DNA of 64,000 nucleotides from Micromussa lordhowensis (GCA_964020085.1 OZ026603.1:5562993-5626992), one strand, 5' to 3'; positions 35,201-48,313 are shown, numbered from the stretch's first letter. Notes: a model not told the origin generated them from the letters alone. Program-made: numbers and translations.

Positions 35201-36710
35201 GCAAATTTGACATAGCTCGGCTTCACGGGCACTTTAAGAGGCGCGATTTGCAGCAAAATGTTCTGCTAGGTTGGCACTTCAAAAAAATCCTAAATAGAAC
35301 ATGATGGCATTGGCGCCAGGGTGTTTTTTCTGGCCTTGTTTTTGCAGTAGTTTCCCCTGGTCCCCACTTTGCAGAATTTAAGAAAACGCGCGCTGGGGGT
35401 CCCCTTGGCAAATTTGACATAGCTCGGCTTCACGGGCACTTTAAGAGGCGCGGTTTGCAGCAAAATGTTTCGCTAGGTTGGCACTTGAAGGAAATGCAAG
35501 TTAAAACATGATGGCATTGGCGCTAGGGTGTTTTTTCTGGCCTTCTTTTTGCAGTAGTTTCCCCTGGTCCCAACTTTGCAGAATTTCAGAAAACGCGCGC
35601 TGGGGGTCCCCTTGGCAAATTTGACATAGCTCGGCTTCACGGGCACTTTAAGAGGCGCGGTTTGCAGCAAAATGTTATGCTAGGTTGGGACTTCAAGGAA
35701 ATGCTAGTTAGAACATGATGGCATTGGCGCCAGGGTGTTTTTTCTGGCCTTCTTTTTGCAGTAGTTTCCCCTGGTCCCAACTTTGCAGAATTTCAGAAAA
35801 CGCGCGCTGGGGGTCCCCTTGGCAAATTTGACATAGCTCGGCTTCACGGGCACTTTAAGAGGCGCGGTTTGCAGCAAAATGTTCTGCTAGGTTGACACTT
35901 CAAGGAAATCCTAGTTAAAACATGATGGCATTGGCGCCAGGGTGTTTTTTCTGGCCTTCTTTTTGCAGTAGTTTCCCCTGGTCCCAACTTTGCAGAATTT
36001 CAGAAAACGCGCGCTGGGGGTCCCCTTGGCAAATTTGACATAGCTCGGCTTCACGGGCACTTTAAGAGGCGCGGTTTGCAGCAAAATGTTCTGCTAGGTT
36101 GGCACTTCAAGCAAATTTTAGTTAGAACATGATGGCATTGGCGCCAGGGTGTTTTTTCTGGCCTTCTTTTTGCAGTAGTTTCCCCTGGTCCCAACTTTGC
36201 AGAATTTTAGAAAACGCGCGCTGGGGGTCCCCTTGGCAAATTTGACATAGCTCGGCTTCACGGGCACTTTAAGAGGCGCGGTTTGCAGCAAAATGTTCTG
36301 CTAGGTTGGCACTTGAAGGAAATGCAAGTTAAAACATGATGGCATTGGCGCTAGGGTGTTTTTTCTGGCCTTCTTTTTGCAGTAGTTTCCCCTGGTCCCA
36401 ACTTTGCAGAATTTCAGAAAACGCGCGCTGGGGGTCCCCTTGGCAAATTTGACATAGCGCGGCTTCACGGGCACTTTAAGAGGCGCGGTTTGCAGCAAAA
36501 TGTTCTGCTAGGTTGGCACTTGAAGGAAATGCAAGTTAAAACATGATGGCATTGGCGCTAGGGTGTTTTTTCTGGCCTTCTTTTTGCAGTAGTTTCCCCT
36601 GGTCCCAACTTTGCAGAATTTCAGAAAACGCGCGCTGGGGGTCCCCTTGGCAAATTTGACATAGCTCGGCTTCACGGGCATTTTAAGAGACGCGGTTTGC
36701 AGCAAAATGT
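29219..36710 (+). repeat. 3-mer / 6-mer HOR domain (621 and 1,242 bp)
   Basis: The domain is built from a three-monomer motif: one monomer with a CCTAAATAG hinge and CCTTGTTTTTGCA plus GAATTTAAGAAAAC, one with the GGAAATGCAAGTT hinge and GCTAGGGTG, and one near-consensus. Members with the AATTTAAG variant lie at about 29,219, 29,840, 30,462, 31,704, 33,981 and 35,223, in steps of 621 or 1,242 bp. The 3-mer containing CTTATTTTTGCAG repeats at 32,575 and 33,196. The 6-mers at about 33.4-34.67 kb and 34.68-35.9 kb are almost identical, with single differences such as CAAGAAAATCC (34,029) against CAAAAAAATCC (35,279). Confidence 0.85.
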
Positions 36711-39700
36711 TCTGCTAGGATGGCACTTTAAGGAAATATTAGTTAGAACATGATGGCATTGGCGCCAGGGTGTTTTTTCTGGCCTTCTTTTTGCAGTAGT
36801 TTCCCCTGGTCCCAACTTTGCAGAATTTCAGAAAACGCGCGCTGGGGGTTCCCTTGGCAAATTTGACATAGCTCGGCTTCACGGGCACTTTAAGAGGCGC
36901 GGTTTGCAGCAAAATGTTTTGCTAGGTTGGCACTTCAAGGAAATTTTAGTTAGAACATGATGGCATTTGCGCCAGGGTGTTTTTTCTGGCCTTCTTTTTG
37001 CAGTAGTTTCCCCTGGTCCCAACTTTGCAGAATTTTAGAAAACGCGCGCTGGGGGTCTCCTTGGCAAATTTGACATAGCTCGGCTTCACGGGCACTTTAA
37101 GAGGCGCGGTTTGCAGCAAAATGTTCTGCTAGGTTGGCACTTCAAGGAAATCTTAGTTAGAACATGATGGCATTGGCGCCAGGGTGTTTTTGGTGGCCTT
37201 CTTTTTGCAGTAGTTTCCCCTGGTCCCAACTTTGCAGAATTTCAGAAAACGCGCGCTGGGGTCCCCTTGGCAAATTTAACATAGCTCGGCTTCACGGGCA
37301 CTTTAAGAGACGCGGTTTGCAGCAAAATGTTGTGCTAGGTTGGCACTTCAAGGAAATCGTAGTTAGAACATGATGGCATTGGCGCCAGGGTGTTTTTTCT
37401 GGCCTTCTTTTTGCAGTAGTTTCCCCTGGTCCCAACTTTGCAGAATTTCAGAAAACGCGCGCTGGGGGTCCCCTTGGCAAATTTGACATAGCTCGGCTTC
37501 ACGGGCACTTTAAGAGGCGCAGTTTGCAGCAAAATGTTTTGCTAGGTTGACACTTTAAGGAAATCCTAGTTAGAACATGATGGCATTGGCGCCAGGGTGT
37601 TTTTTCTGGCCTTCTTTTTGCAGTAGTTTCCCCTGGTCCCAACTTTGCAGAATTTCAGAAAACGCGCGCTGGGGGTCCCCTTGGCAAATTTGACATAGCT
37701 CGGCTTCACGGGCACTTTAAGAGGCGCGGTTTGCAGCAAAATGTTCTGCTAGGTTGGCACTTCAAGGAAATCTTAGTTAGAACATCATGGCATTGGCGCC
37801 AGGGTGTTTTTTCTGGCCTTCTTTTTGCAGTAGTTTCCCCTGGTCCCAACTTTGCAGAATTTCAGAAAACGCGCGCTGGGGGTCCCCTTGGCAAATTTGA
37901 CATAGCTCGGCTTCACGGGCACTTTAAGAGGCGCGGTTTGCAGCAAAATGTTCTGCTAGGTTGACACTTCAAGGAAATCCTAGTTAGAACATGATGGCAT
38001 TGGCGCCAGGGTGTTTTTTCTGGCCTTCTTTTTGCAGTAGTTTCCCCTGGTCCCAACTTTGCAGAATTTCAGAAAACGCGCGCTGGGGGTCCCCTTGGCA
38101 AATTTGACATAGCTCGGCTTCACGGGCACTTTAAGAGGCGCGGTTTGCAGCAAAATGTTCTGCTAGGTTGGCACTTCAAGGAAATCTTAGTTAGAACATG
38201 ATGGCATTGGCGCCAGGGTGTTTTTTCTGGCCTTCTTTTTGCAGTAGTTTCCCCTGGTCCCAACTTTGCAGAATTTCAGAAAACGCGCGCTGGGGGTCCC
38301 CTTGGCAAATTTGACATAGCTCGGCTTCACGGGCACTTTAAGAGACGCGGTTTGCAGCAAAATGTTTTGCTAGGTTGGCACTTCAAGGAAATCGTAGTTA
38401 GAACATGATGGCATTGGCGCCAGGGTGTTTTTTTTGGCCTTCTTTTTGCAGTAGTTTCCCCTGGTCCCAACTTTGCAGAATTTCAGAAAACGCGCGCTGG
38501 GGGTCCCCTTGGCAAATTTGACATAGCTCGGCTTCACGGGCACTTTAAGAGACGCGGTTTGCAGCAAAATGTTCTGCTAGGTTGGTACTTCAAGGAAATC
38601 GTAGTTAGAACATGATGGCATTGGCGCCAGGGTGTTGTTTCTGGCCTTCTTTTTGCAGTAGTTTCCCCTGGTCCCAACTTTGCAGAATTTCAGAAAACGC
38701 GCGCTGAAGGTGCCCTTGGCAAATTTGACATAGCTCGGCTTCACGGGCACTTTAAGAGGCGCGGTTTGCAGCAAAATGTTCTGCTAGGTTGACACTTCAA
38801 GGAAATCCTAGTTAGAACATGATGGCATTGGCGCCAGGGTGTTTTTTCTGGCCTTCTTTTTGCAGTAGTTTCCCCTGGTCCCAACTTTGCAGAATTTCAG
38901 AAAACGCGCGCTGGGGGTCCCCTTGGCAAATTTGACATAGCTCGGCTTCACGGGCACTTTAAGAGACGCGGTTTGCAGCAAAATGTTCTGCTAGGTTGGC
39001 ACTTCAAGGAAATCCTAGTTAGAACATGATGGCATTGGCGCCAGGATGTTTTTTCTGGCCTTCTTTTTGCAGTAGTTTCCCCTGGTCCCAACTTTGCAGA
39101 ATTTCAGAAAACGCGCGCTGGGGGTCCCCTTGGCAAATTTGACATAGCTCGGCTTCACGGGCACTTTAAGAGACGCGGTTTGCAGCAAAATGTTCTGCTA
39201 GGTTGGCACTTCAAGGAAATCGTAGTTAGAACATGATGGCATTGGCGCCAGGGTGTTTTTTCTGGCCTTCTTTTTGCAGTAGTTTCCCCTGGTCCCAACT
39301 TTGCAGAATTTCAGAAAACGCGCGCTGGGGGTCCCCTTGGCAAATTTGACATAGCTCGGCTTCACGGGCACTTTAAGAGGCGCGGTTTGCAGCAAAATGT
39401 TCTGCTAGGTTGACACTTTAAGGAAATCCTAGTTAGAACATGATGGCATTGGCGCCAGGGTGTTTTTTCTGGCCTTCTTTTTGCAGTAGTTTCCCCTGGT
39501 CCCAACTTTGCAGAATTTCAGAAAACGCGCGCTGGGGGTCCCCTTGGCAAATTTGACATAACTCGGCTTCACGGGCACTTTAAGAGGCGCGGTTTGCAGC
39601 AAAATGTTCTGCTAGGTTGGCACTTCAAGGAAATTTTAGTTAGAACATGATGGCATTGGCGCCAGGGTGTTTTTTCTGGCCTTCTTTTTGCAGTAGTTTC

Positions 39701-39819
39701 CCCTGGTCCCAACTTTGCAGAATTTCAGAAAACGCGCGCTGGGGGTCCCCTTGGCAAATTTGACATAGCTCGGCTTCACGGGCACTTTAAGAGGCGCGGT
39801 TTGCAGCAAAATGTTCTGC

Positions 39820-42800
39820 TAGGTTGACACTTTAAGGAAATCCTAGTTAGAACATGATGGCATTGGCGCCAGGGTGTTTTTTCTGGCCTTCTTTTTGCAG
39901 TAGTTTCCCCTGGTCCCAACTTTGCAGAATTTCAGAAAACGCGCGCTGGGGGTCCCCTTGGCAAATTTGACATAACTCGGCTTCACGGGCACTTTAAGAG
40001 GCGCGGTTTGCAGCAAAATGTTCTGCTAGGTTGGCACTTCAAGGAAATTTTAGTTAGAACATGATGGCATTGGCGCCAGGGTGTTTTTTCTGGCCTTCTT
40101 TTTGCAGTAGTTTCCCCTGGTCCCAACTTTGCAGAATTTTAGAAAACGCGCGCTGGGGGTCCCCTTGGCAAATTTGACATAGCTCGGCTTCACGGGCACT
40201 TTAAGAAGCGCGGTTTGCAGCAAAATGTTCTGCTAGGTTGGCAGTTTAAGGAAATTCTAGTTAGAACATGATGGCATTGGGCCAGGGTGTTTTTTCTGGC
40301 CTTCTTTTTGCAGTAGTTTCCCCTGGTCCCAACTTTGCAGAATTTCAGAAAACGCGCGCTGGGGGTCCCCTTGGCAAATTTGACATAGCGCGGCTTCACG
40401 GGCACTTTAAGAGGCGCGGTTTGCAGCAAAATGTTTTGCTAGGTTGACACTTCAAGGAAATGCTAGTTAGAACATGATGGCATTGGGGCCAGGGTGTTTT
40501 TTCTGGCCTTCTTTTTGCAGTAGTTTCCCCTGGTCCCAACTTTGCAGAATTTCAGAAAACGCGCGCTGGGGGTCCCCTTGGCAAATTTGACATAGCTCGG
40601 CTTCACGGGCACTTTAAGAGGCGCGGTTTGCAGCAAAATGTTCTGCTGGGTTGGCACTTTGAGGAAATTTTAGTTAGAACATGATGGCATTGGCGCCAGG
40701 GTGTTTTTTCTGGCCTTCTTTTTGCAGTAGTTTCCCCTGGTCCCAACTTTGCAGAATTTCAGAAAACGCGCGCTGGGGGTCCCCTTGGCAAATTTGACAT
40801 AGCTCGGCTTCACGGGCACTTTAAGAGGCGCGGTTTGCAGCAAAAAGTTTTGCTAGGTTGGCACTTTAAGGAAATCTAAGTTAGAACATGATGGCATTGG
40901 CGCCAGGGTGTTTTTTGTGGCCTTCTTTTTGCAGTAGTTTCCCCTGGTCCCAACTTTGCAGAATTTCAGAAAACGCGCGCTGGGGGTCCCCTTGGCAAAT
41001 TTGACATAGCTCGGCTTCACGGGCACTTTAAGAGGCGCGGTTTGCAGCAAAATGTTCTGCTAGGTTGGCACTTCAAGGAAATTCTAGTTAAAACATGATG
41101 GCATTGGCGCCAGGGTGTTTTTTCTGGCCTTCTTTTTGCAAGAGTTTCCCCTGGTCCCAACTTTGCAGAATTTCAGAAAACGCGCGCTGGGGGTCCCCTT
41201 GGCAAATTTCACATAGCTCGGCTTCACGGGCACTTTAAGAGGCGCGGTTTGCAGCAAAATGTTCTGCTAGGTTGGCACTTCAAGGAAATTCTAATTAGAA
41301 CATGATGGCATTGGCGCCAGGGTGTTTTTTCTGGCCTCCTTTTTGCAGTAGTTTTCCCTGGTCCCAACTTTGCAGAATTTCAGAAAACGCGCGCTGGGGG
41401 TCCCCTTGGCAAATTTGACATAGCTCGGCTTCACGGGCACTTTAAGAGGCGCGGTTTGCAGCAAAATGTTCTGCTAGGCTGGCACTTGATGGAAATCCTA
41501 GTTAGAACATGATGGCAAGGACGCCAGGGTGTTTTTTCTGGCCTTCTTTTTGCAGTAGTTTCCCCTGGTCCCAACTTTGCAGAATTTCAGAAAACGCGCG
41601 CTGGGGGTCCCCTTGGCAAATTTGACATAGCTCGGCTTCACGGGCACTTTAAGAGGCGCGGTTTGCCGCAAAATGTTCTGCTAGGTTGGCACTTCAAGGA
41701 AATTTTAGTTAAAACATGATGGCATTGGCGCGAGGGTGTTTTTTTTGGCCTTCTTTTTGCAGTAGTTTCCCCTGGTCCCAACTTTGCAGAATTTCAGAAA
41801 ACACGCGCTGGGGGTCCCCTTGGCAAATTTCACATAGCTCGGCTTCACCGGCACTTTAAGAGGCGCGGTTTGCAGCAAAACGTTTTGCTAGGTTGGCACT
41901 TGAAGGAAATTCTAGTTAGAACATGATGGCATTGGCGCTAGGGTTTTTTTTTGGCCTTCTTTTTGCAGTAGTTTCCCCTGGTCTCAACTTTGCAGAATTT
42001 CAGAAAACGCGCGCTGGGGGTCCCCTTGGCAAATTTGACATAGCTCGGCTTCACGGGCACTTTAAGAGACGCGGTTTGCAGCAAAATGTTCTGCTAGGTT
42101 GGCACTTTAAAGAAATCGTAGTTAGAACATGATGGCATTGGCGCCAGGGTGTTTTTTCTGGCCTTCTTTTTGCAGTAGTTTCCCCTGGTCCCAACTTTGC
42201 AGAATTTCAGAAAACGCGCGCTGGGGGTCCCCTTGGCAAATTTGACATAGCTCGGCTTCACGGGCACTTTAAGAGGCGCGGTTTGCAGCAAAATGTTCTG
42301 CTAGGTTGGCACTTCAAGGAAATCTTAGTTAGAACATGATGGCATTGGCGCGAGGGTGTTTTTTCTGGCATTCTTTTTGCAGTAGTTTCCCCTGGTCCCA
42401 ACTTTGCAGAATTTCAGAAAACACGCGCTGGGGGTCCCCTTGGCAAATTTCACATAGCTCGGCTTCACGGGCACTTTAAGAGGCGCGGTTTGCAGCAAAA
42501 TGTTTTGCTAGGTTGGCACTTTAAGGAAATCGTAGTTAGAACATGATGGCATTGGCGCCAGGGTGTTTTTTCTGGCCTTCTTTTTGCAGTAGTTTCCCCT
42601 GGTCCCAACTTTGCAGAATTTCAGAAAACGCGCGCTGGGGGTCCCCTTGGCAAATTTGACATAGCTCGGCTTCACGGGCACTTTAAGAGACGCGGTTTGC
42701 AGCAAAATGTTCTGCTAGGTTGGCACTTCAAGGAAATCGTAGTTAGAACATGATGGCATTGGCGCCAGGGTGTTTTTTCTGGCCTTCTTTTTGCAGTAGT

Positions 42801-42922
42801 TTCCCCTGGTCCCAACTTTGCAGAATTTCAGAAAACGCGCGCTGGGGGTCCCCTTGGCAAATTTCACATAGCTCGGCTTCACGGGCACTTTAAGAGGCGC
42901 GGTTTGCAGCAAAATGTTCTGC
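39820..42922 (+). repeat. Young HOR, unit 1 (15-mer, 3,103 bp)
   Basis: First copy of a nearly identical HOR. Private variants and positions: GACATAACTCGG (about 39,970), the one-base deletion ATTGGGCCAGGG (about 40,277), GCATTGGGGCCAGG (about 40,482), GCAAAAAGTTTTGC (about 40,841), GCAAGAGTTTCCCC (about 41,138), GGCAAGGACGCCAGG (about 41,515), TTTGCCGCAAAATG (about 41,663), CTTCACCGGCAC (about 41,844) and TCTGGCATTC (about 42,364). All recur 3,103 bp later. Confidence 0.9.
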
Positions 42923-45610
42923 TAGGTTGACACTTTAAGGAAATCCTAGTTAGAACATGATGGCATTGGCGCCAGGGTGTTTTTTCTGGCCTTCTTTTTG
43001 CAGTAGTTTCCCCTGGTCCCAACTTTGCAGAATTTCAGAAAACGCGCGCTGGGGGTCCCCTTGGCAAATTTGACATAACTCGGCTTCACGGGCACTTTAA
43101 GAGGCGCGGTTTGCAGCAAAATGTTCTGCTAGGTTGGCACTTCAAGGAAATTTTAGTTAGAACATGATGGCATTGGCGCCAGGGTGTTTTTTCTGGCCTT
43201 CTTTTTGCAGTAGTTTCCCCTGGTCCCAACTTTGCAGAATTTTAGAAAACGCGCGCTGGGGGTCCCCTTGGCAAATTTGACATAGCTCGGCTTCACGGGC
43301 ACTTTAAGAAGCGCGGTTTGCAGCAAAATGTTCTGCTAGGTTGGCAGTTTAAGGAAATCCTAGTTAGAACATGATGGCATTGGGCCAGGGTGTTTTTTCT
43401 GGCCTTCTTTTTGCAGTAGTTTCCCCTGGTCCCAACTTTGCAGAATTTCAGAAAACGCGCGCTGGGGGTCCCCTTGGCAAATTTGACATAGCGCGGCTTC
43501 ACGGGCACTTTAAGAGGCGCGGTTTGCAGCAAAATGTTTTGCTAGGTTGACACTTCAAGGAAATGCTAGTTAGAACATGATGGCATTGGGGCCAGGGTGT
43601 TTTTTCTGGCCTTCTTTTTGCAGTAGTTTCCCCTGGTCCCAACTTTGCAGAATTTCAGAAAACGCGCGCTGGGGGTCCCCTTGGCAAATTTGACATAGCT
43701 CGGCTTCACGGGCACTTTAAGAGGCGCGGTTTGCAGCAAAATGTTCTGCTGGGTTGGCACTTTGAGGAAATTTTAGTTAGAACATGATGGCATTGGCGCC
43801 AGGGTGTTTTTTCTGGCCTTCTTTTTGCAGTAGTTTCCCCTGGTCCCAACTTTGCAGAATTTCAGAAAACGCGCGCTGGGGGTCCCCTTGGCAAATTTGA
43901 CATAGCTCGGCTTCACGGGCACTTTAAGAGGCGCGGTTTGCAGCAAAAAGTTTTGCTAGGTTGGCACTTTAAGGAAATCTAAGTTAGAACATGATGGCAT
44001 TGGCGCCAGGGTGTTTTTTGTGGCCTTCTTTTTGCAGTAGTTTCCCCTGGTCCCAACTTTGCAGAATTTCAGAAAACGCGCGCTGGGGGTCCCCTTGGCA
44101 AATTTGACATAGCTCGGCTTCACGGGCACTTTAAGAGGCGCGGTTTGCAGCAAAATGTTCTGCTAGGTTGGCACTTCAAGGAAATTCTAGTTAAAACATG
44201 ATGGCATTGGCGCCAGGGTGTTTTTTCTGGCCTTCTTTTTGCAAGAGTTTCCCCTGGTCCCAACTTTGCAGAATTTCAGAAAACGCGCGCTGGGGGTCCC
44301 CTTGGCAAATTTCACATAGCTCGGCTTCACGGGCACTTTAAGAGGCGCGGTTTGCAGCAAAATGTTCTGCTAGGTTGGCACTTCAAGGAAATTCTAATTA
44401 GAACATGATGGCATTGGCGCCAGGGTGTTTTTTCTGGCCTCCTTTTTGCAGTAGTTTTCCCTGGTCCCAACTTTGCAGAATTTCAGAAAACGCGCGCTGG
44501 GGGTCCCCTTGGCAAATTTGACATAGCTCGGCTTCACGGGCACTTTAAGAGGCGCGGTTTGCAGCAAAATGTTCTGCTAGGCTGGCACTTGATGGAAATC
44601 CTAGTTAGAACATGATGGCAAGGACGCCAGGGTGTTTTTTCTGGCCTTCTTTTTGCAGTAGTTTCCCCTGGTCCCAACTTTGCAGAATTTCAGAAAACGC
44701 GCGCTGGGGGTCCCCTTGGCAAATTTGACATAGCTCGGCTTCACGGGCACTTTAAGAGGCGCGGTTTGCCGCAAAATGTTCTGCTAGGTTGGCACTTCAA
44801 GGAAATTTTAGTTAAAACATGATGGCATTGGCGCGAGGGTGTTTTTTTTGGCCTTCTTTTTGCAGTAGTTTCCCCTGGTCCCAACTTTGCAGAATTTCAG
44901 AAAACACGCGCTGGGGGTCCCCTTGGCAAATTTCACATAGCTCGGCTTCACCGGCACTTTAAGAGGCGCGGTTTGCAGCAAAACGTTTTGCTAGGTTGGC
45001 ACTTGAAGGAAATTCTAGTTAGAACATGATGGCATTGGCGCTAGGGTTTTTTTTTGGCCTTCTTTTTGCAGTAGTTTCCCCTGGTCTCAACTTTGCAGAA
45101 TTTCAGAAAACGCGCGCTGGGGGTCCCCTTGGCAAATTTGACATAGCTCGGCTTCACGGGCACTTTAAGAGACGCGGTTTGCAGCAAAATGTTCTGCTAG
45201 GTTGGCACTTTAAAGAAATCGTAGTTAGAACATGATGGCATTGGCGCCAGGGTGTTTTTTCTGGCCTTCTTTTTGCAGTAGTTTCCCCTGGTCCCAACTT
45301 TGCAGAATTTCAGAAAACGCGCGCTGGGGGTCCCCTTGGCAAATTTGACATAGCTCGGCTTCACGGGCACTTTAAGAGGCGCGGTTTGCAGCAAAATGTT
45401 CTGCTAGGTTGGCACTTCAAGGAAATCTTAGTTAGAACATGATGGCATTGGCGCGAGGGTGTTTTTTCTGGCATTCTTTTTGCAGTAGTTTCCCCTGGTC
45501 CCAACTTTGCAGAATTTCAGAAAACACGCGCTGGGGGTCCCCTTGGCAAATTTCACATAGCTCGGCTTCACGGGCACTTTAAGAGGCGCGGTTTGCAGCA
45601 AAATGTTTTG
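42923..45610 (+). repeat. Young HOR, unit 2 (13 monomers)
   Basis: Second copy, at a 3,103-bp offset from unit 1, with very few substitutions; one is a CCTAG hinge near 43,357 in place of TCTAG near 40,254. It includes every private variant of unit 1 as far as TCTGGCATTC (about 45,467). The last two monomers of unit 1 (42,508-42,912 region) are missing, and it joins directly to unit 3 at the GGTTGACACTTCAAGG monomer near 45,613. Confidence 0.88.
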
Positions 45611-47690
45611 CTAGGTTGACACTTCAAGGAAATGCTAGTTAGAACATGATGGCATTGGGGCCAGGGTGTTTTTTCTGGCCTTCTTTTTGCAGTAGTTTCC
45701 CCTGGTCCCAACTTTGCAGAATTTCAGAAAACGCGCGCTGGGGGTCCCCTTGGCAAATTTGACATAGCTCGGCTTCACGGGCACTTTAAGAGGCGCGGTT
45801 TGCAGCAAAATGTTGTGCTGGGTTGGCACTTTGAGGAAATTTTAGTTAGAACATGATGGCATTGGCGCCAGGGTGTTTTTTCTGGCCTTCTTTTTGCAGT
45901 AGTTTCCCCTGGTCCCAACTTTGCAGAATTTCAGAAAACGCGCGCTGGGGGTCCCCTTGGCAAATTTGACATAGCTCGGCTTCACGGGCACTTTAAGAGG
46001 CGCGGTTTGCAGCAAAAAGTTTTGCTAGGTTGGCACTTTAAGGAAATCTAAGTTAGAACATGATGGCATTGGCGCCAGGGTGTTTTTTGTGGCCTTCTTT
46101 TTGCAGTAGTTTCCCCTGGTCCCAACTTTGCAGAATTTCAGAAAACGCGCGCTGGGGGTCCCCTTGGCAAATTTGACATAGCTCGGCTTCACGGGCACTT
46201 TAAGAGGCGCGGTTTGCAGCAAAATGTTCTGCTAGGTTGGCACTTCAAGGAAATTCTAGTTAAAACATGATGGCATTGGCGCCAGGGTGTTTTTTCTGGC
46301 CTTCTTTTTGCAAGAGTTTCCCCTGGTCCCAACTTTGCAGAATTTCAGAAAACGCGCGCTGGGGGTCCCCTTGGCAAATTTCACATAGCTCGGCTTCACG
46401 GGCACTTTAAGAGGCGCGGTTTGCAGCAAAATGTTCTGCTAGGTTGGCACTTCAAGGAAATTCTAATTAGAACATGATGGCATTGGCGCCAGGGTGTTTT
46501 TTCTGGCCTCCTTTTTGCAGTAGTTTTCCCTGGTCCCAACTTTGCAGAATTTCAGAAAACGCGCGCTGGGGGTCCCCTTGGCAAATTTGACATAGCTCGG
46601 CTTCACGGGCACTTTAAGAGGCGCGGTTTGCAGCAAAATGTTCTGCTAGGCTGGCACTTGATGGAAATCCTAGTTAGAACATGATGGCAAGGACGCCAGG
46701 GTGTTTTTTCTGGCCTTCTTTTTGCAGTAGTTTCCCCTGGTCCCAACTTTGCAGAATTTCAGAAAACGCGCGCTGGGGGTCCCCTTGGCAAATTTGACAT
46801 AGCTCGGCTTCACGGGCACTTTAAGAGGCGCGGTTTGCCGCAAAATGTTCTGCTAGGTTGGCACTTCAAGGAAATTTTAGTTAAAACATGATGGCATTGG
46901 CGCGAGGGTGTTTTTTTTGGCCTTCTTTTTGCAGTAGTTTCCCCTGGTCCCAACTTTGCAGAATTTCAGAAAACACGCGCTGGGGGTCCCCTTGGCAAAT
47001 TTCACATAGCTCGGCTTCACCGGCACTTTAAGAGGCGCGGTTTGCAGCAAAACGTTTTGCTAGGTTGGCACTTGAAGGAAATTCTAGTTAGAACATTATG
47101 GCATTGGCGCTAGGGTTTTTTTTTGGCCTTCTTTTTGCAGTAGTTTCCCCTGGTCTCAACTTTGCAGAATTTCAGAAAACGCGCGCTGGGGGTCCCCTTG
47201 GCAAATTTGACATAGCTCGGCTTCACGGGCACTTTAAGAGACGCGGTTTGCAGCAAAATGTTCTGCTAGGTTGGCACTTTAAAGAAATCGTAGTTAGAAC
47301 ATGATGGCATTGGCGCCAGGGTGTTTTTTCTGGCCTTCTTTTTGCAGTAGTTTCCCCTGGTCCCAACTTTGCAGAATTTCAGAAAACGCGCGCTGGGGGT
47401 CCCCTTGGCAAATTTGACATAGCTCGGCTTCACGGGCACTTTAAGAGGCGCGGTTTGCAGCAAAATGTTCTGCTAGGTTGGCACTTCAAGGAAATCTTAG
47501 TTAGAACATGATGGCATTGGCGCGAGGGTGTTTTTTCTGGCATTCTTTTTGCAGTAGTTTCCCCTGGTCCCAACTTTGCAGAATTTCAGAAAACACGCGC
47601 TGGGGGTCCCCTTGGCAAATTTCACATAGCTCGGCTTCACGGGCACTTTAAGAGGCGCGGTTTGCAGCAAAATGTTTTGCTAGGTTGGCA
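45611..47690 (+). repeat. Young HOR, unit 3 (10-mer, 2,069 bp offset)
   Basis: Third copy, starting at the GCATTGGGGCCAGG monomer and running through TTTGCCGCAAAATG, CTTCACCGGCAC and TCTGGCATTC (about 47,535), each about 2,069 bp after unit 2. Differences are minimal: ATGTTGTGCTGGG (about 45,811) against ATGTTCTGCTGGG, and GAACATTATGG (about 47,092) against GAACATGATGG. The monomers after it (47,680-47,877) match the end of unit 1 rather than unit 2, so copies of different length were recombined. Confidence 0.87.
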
Positions 47691-48268
47691 CTTTAAGGAA
47701 ATCGTAGTTAGAACATGATGGCATTGGCGCCAGGGTGTTTTTTCTGGCCTTCTTTTTGCAGTAGTTTCCCCTGGTCCCAACTTTGCAGAATTTCAGAAAA
47801 CGCGCGCTGGGGGTCCCCTTGGCAAATTTGACATAGCTCGGCTTCACGGGCACTTTAAGAGGCGCGGTTTGCAGCAAAATGTTCTGCTAGGTTGGCACTT
47901 CAAGGAAATCCTAGTTAGAACATGATGGCATTGGCGCGAGGGTGTTTTTTCTGGCCTTCTTTTTGCAGTAGTTTCCCCTGGTCCCAACTTTGCAGAATTT
48001 CAGAAAACACGCGCTGGGGGTCCCCTTGGCAAATTTCACATAGCTCGGCTTCACGGGCACTTTAAGAGGCGCGGTTTGCAGCAAAATGTTCTGCTAGGTT
48101 GGCACTTGAAGAAAATGCTAGTTAGAACATGATGGCATTGGCGCGAGGGTGTTTTTTCTGGCCTTCTTTTTGCAGTAGTTTCCCCTGGTCCCAACTTTGC
48201 AGAATTTCAGAAAACGCGCGCTGGGGGTCCCCTTGGCAAATTTGACATAGCTCGGCTTCACGGGCACT

Positions 48269-48272
48269 TTAA
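48269..48272. repeat. Left target-site duplication TTAA
   Basis: TTAA immediately before the element; it is also the normal satellite sequence at monomer positions 142-145. The matching copy is at 48,919-48,922. Confidence 0.92.
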
Positions 48273-48287
48273 GGCCGTTCGCGCCAA
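48273..48287 (+). repeat. Left terminal inverted repeat
   Basis: GGCCGTTCGCGCCAA. It pairs with the reverse complement of the right end (GGACGTTCGCGCGAA) at 13 of 15 positions; the mismatches are at positions 3 and 13. Similarity fades beyond about 15 bp. Confidence 0.88.
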
Positions 48288-48290
48288 TTG

Positions 48291-48313
48291 TTACTGCGCA
48301 TCCTTACTGCGCA
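48291..48313 (+). repeat. Subterminal direct repeat in the element
   Basis: TTACTGCGCA occurs at 48,291-48,300 and 48,304-48,313, separated by TCC. Short subterminal repeats of this kind are often transposase-binding sites; that role is an inference here. Confidence 0.75.

Larger units (their letters stand above)
1..48272 (+). repeat. 207-bp satellite array, left segment
   Basis: Head-to-tail tandem array, all monomers in one orientation. Landmarks in order within the monomer, numbering from the C of CATGATGG: TTGGCGCCAGG (11-21), a T-run (25-30), GGCCTTCTTTTTGCAG (33-48), TTTCCCCTGGTCCCAACTTT (52-71), AAAACGCGCGCTGGGGG (84-100), TTGGCAAATTTGACATAGC (106-124), GGCTTCACGGGCACTTTAAG (128-147), AGGCGCGGTTTGCAGC (147-162) and the hinge GCACTTCAAGGAAATCCTAG (182-201). 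The first 31 bases are the end of a monomer cut by the window edge. Most monomers are exactly 207 bp; single-base changes sit mainly in the T-run, the G-run and the hinge. I see no gene, RNA gene or unique DNA inside it. A role in centromeric or other heterochromatin is plausible but not shown by the sequence. Confidence 0.98.

Noticed and set aside
39820..47690. Near-identical HOR units as an assembly artefact
   Set aside because: Units differ by scattered single bases and have different lengths (3,103 and 2,069 bp offsets) with an internal deletion, which simple duplicated contigs would not give. Read depth would be needed to settle it fully.
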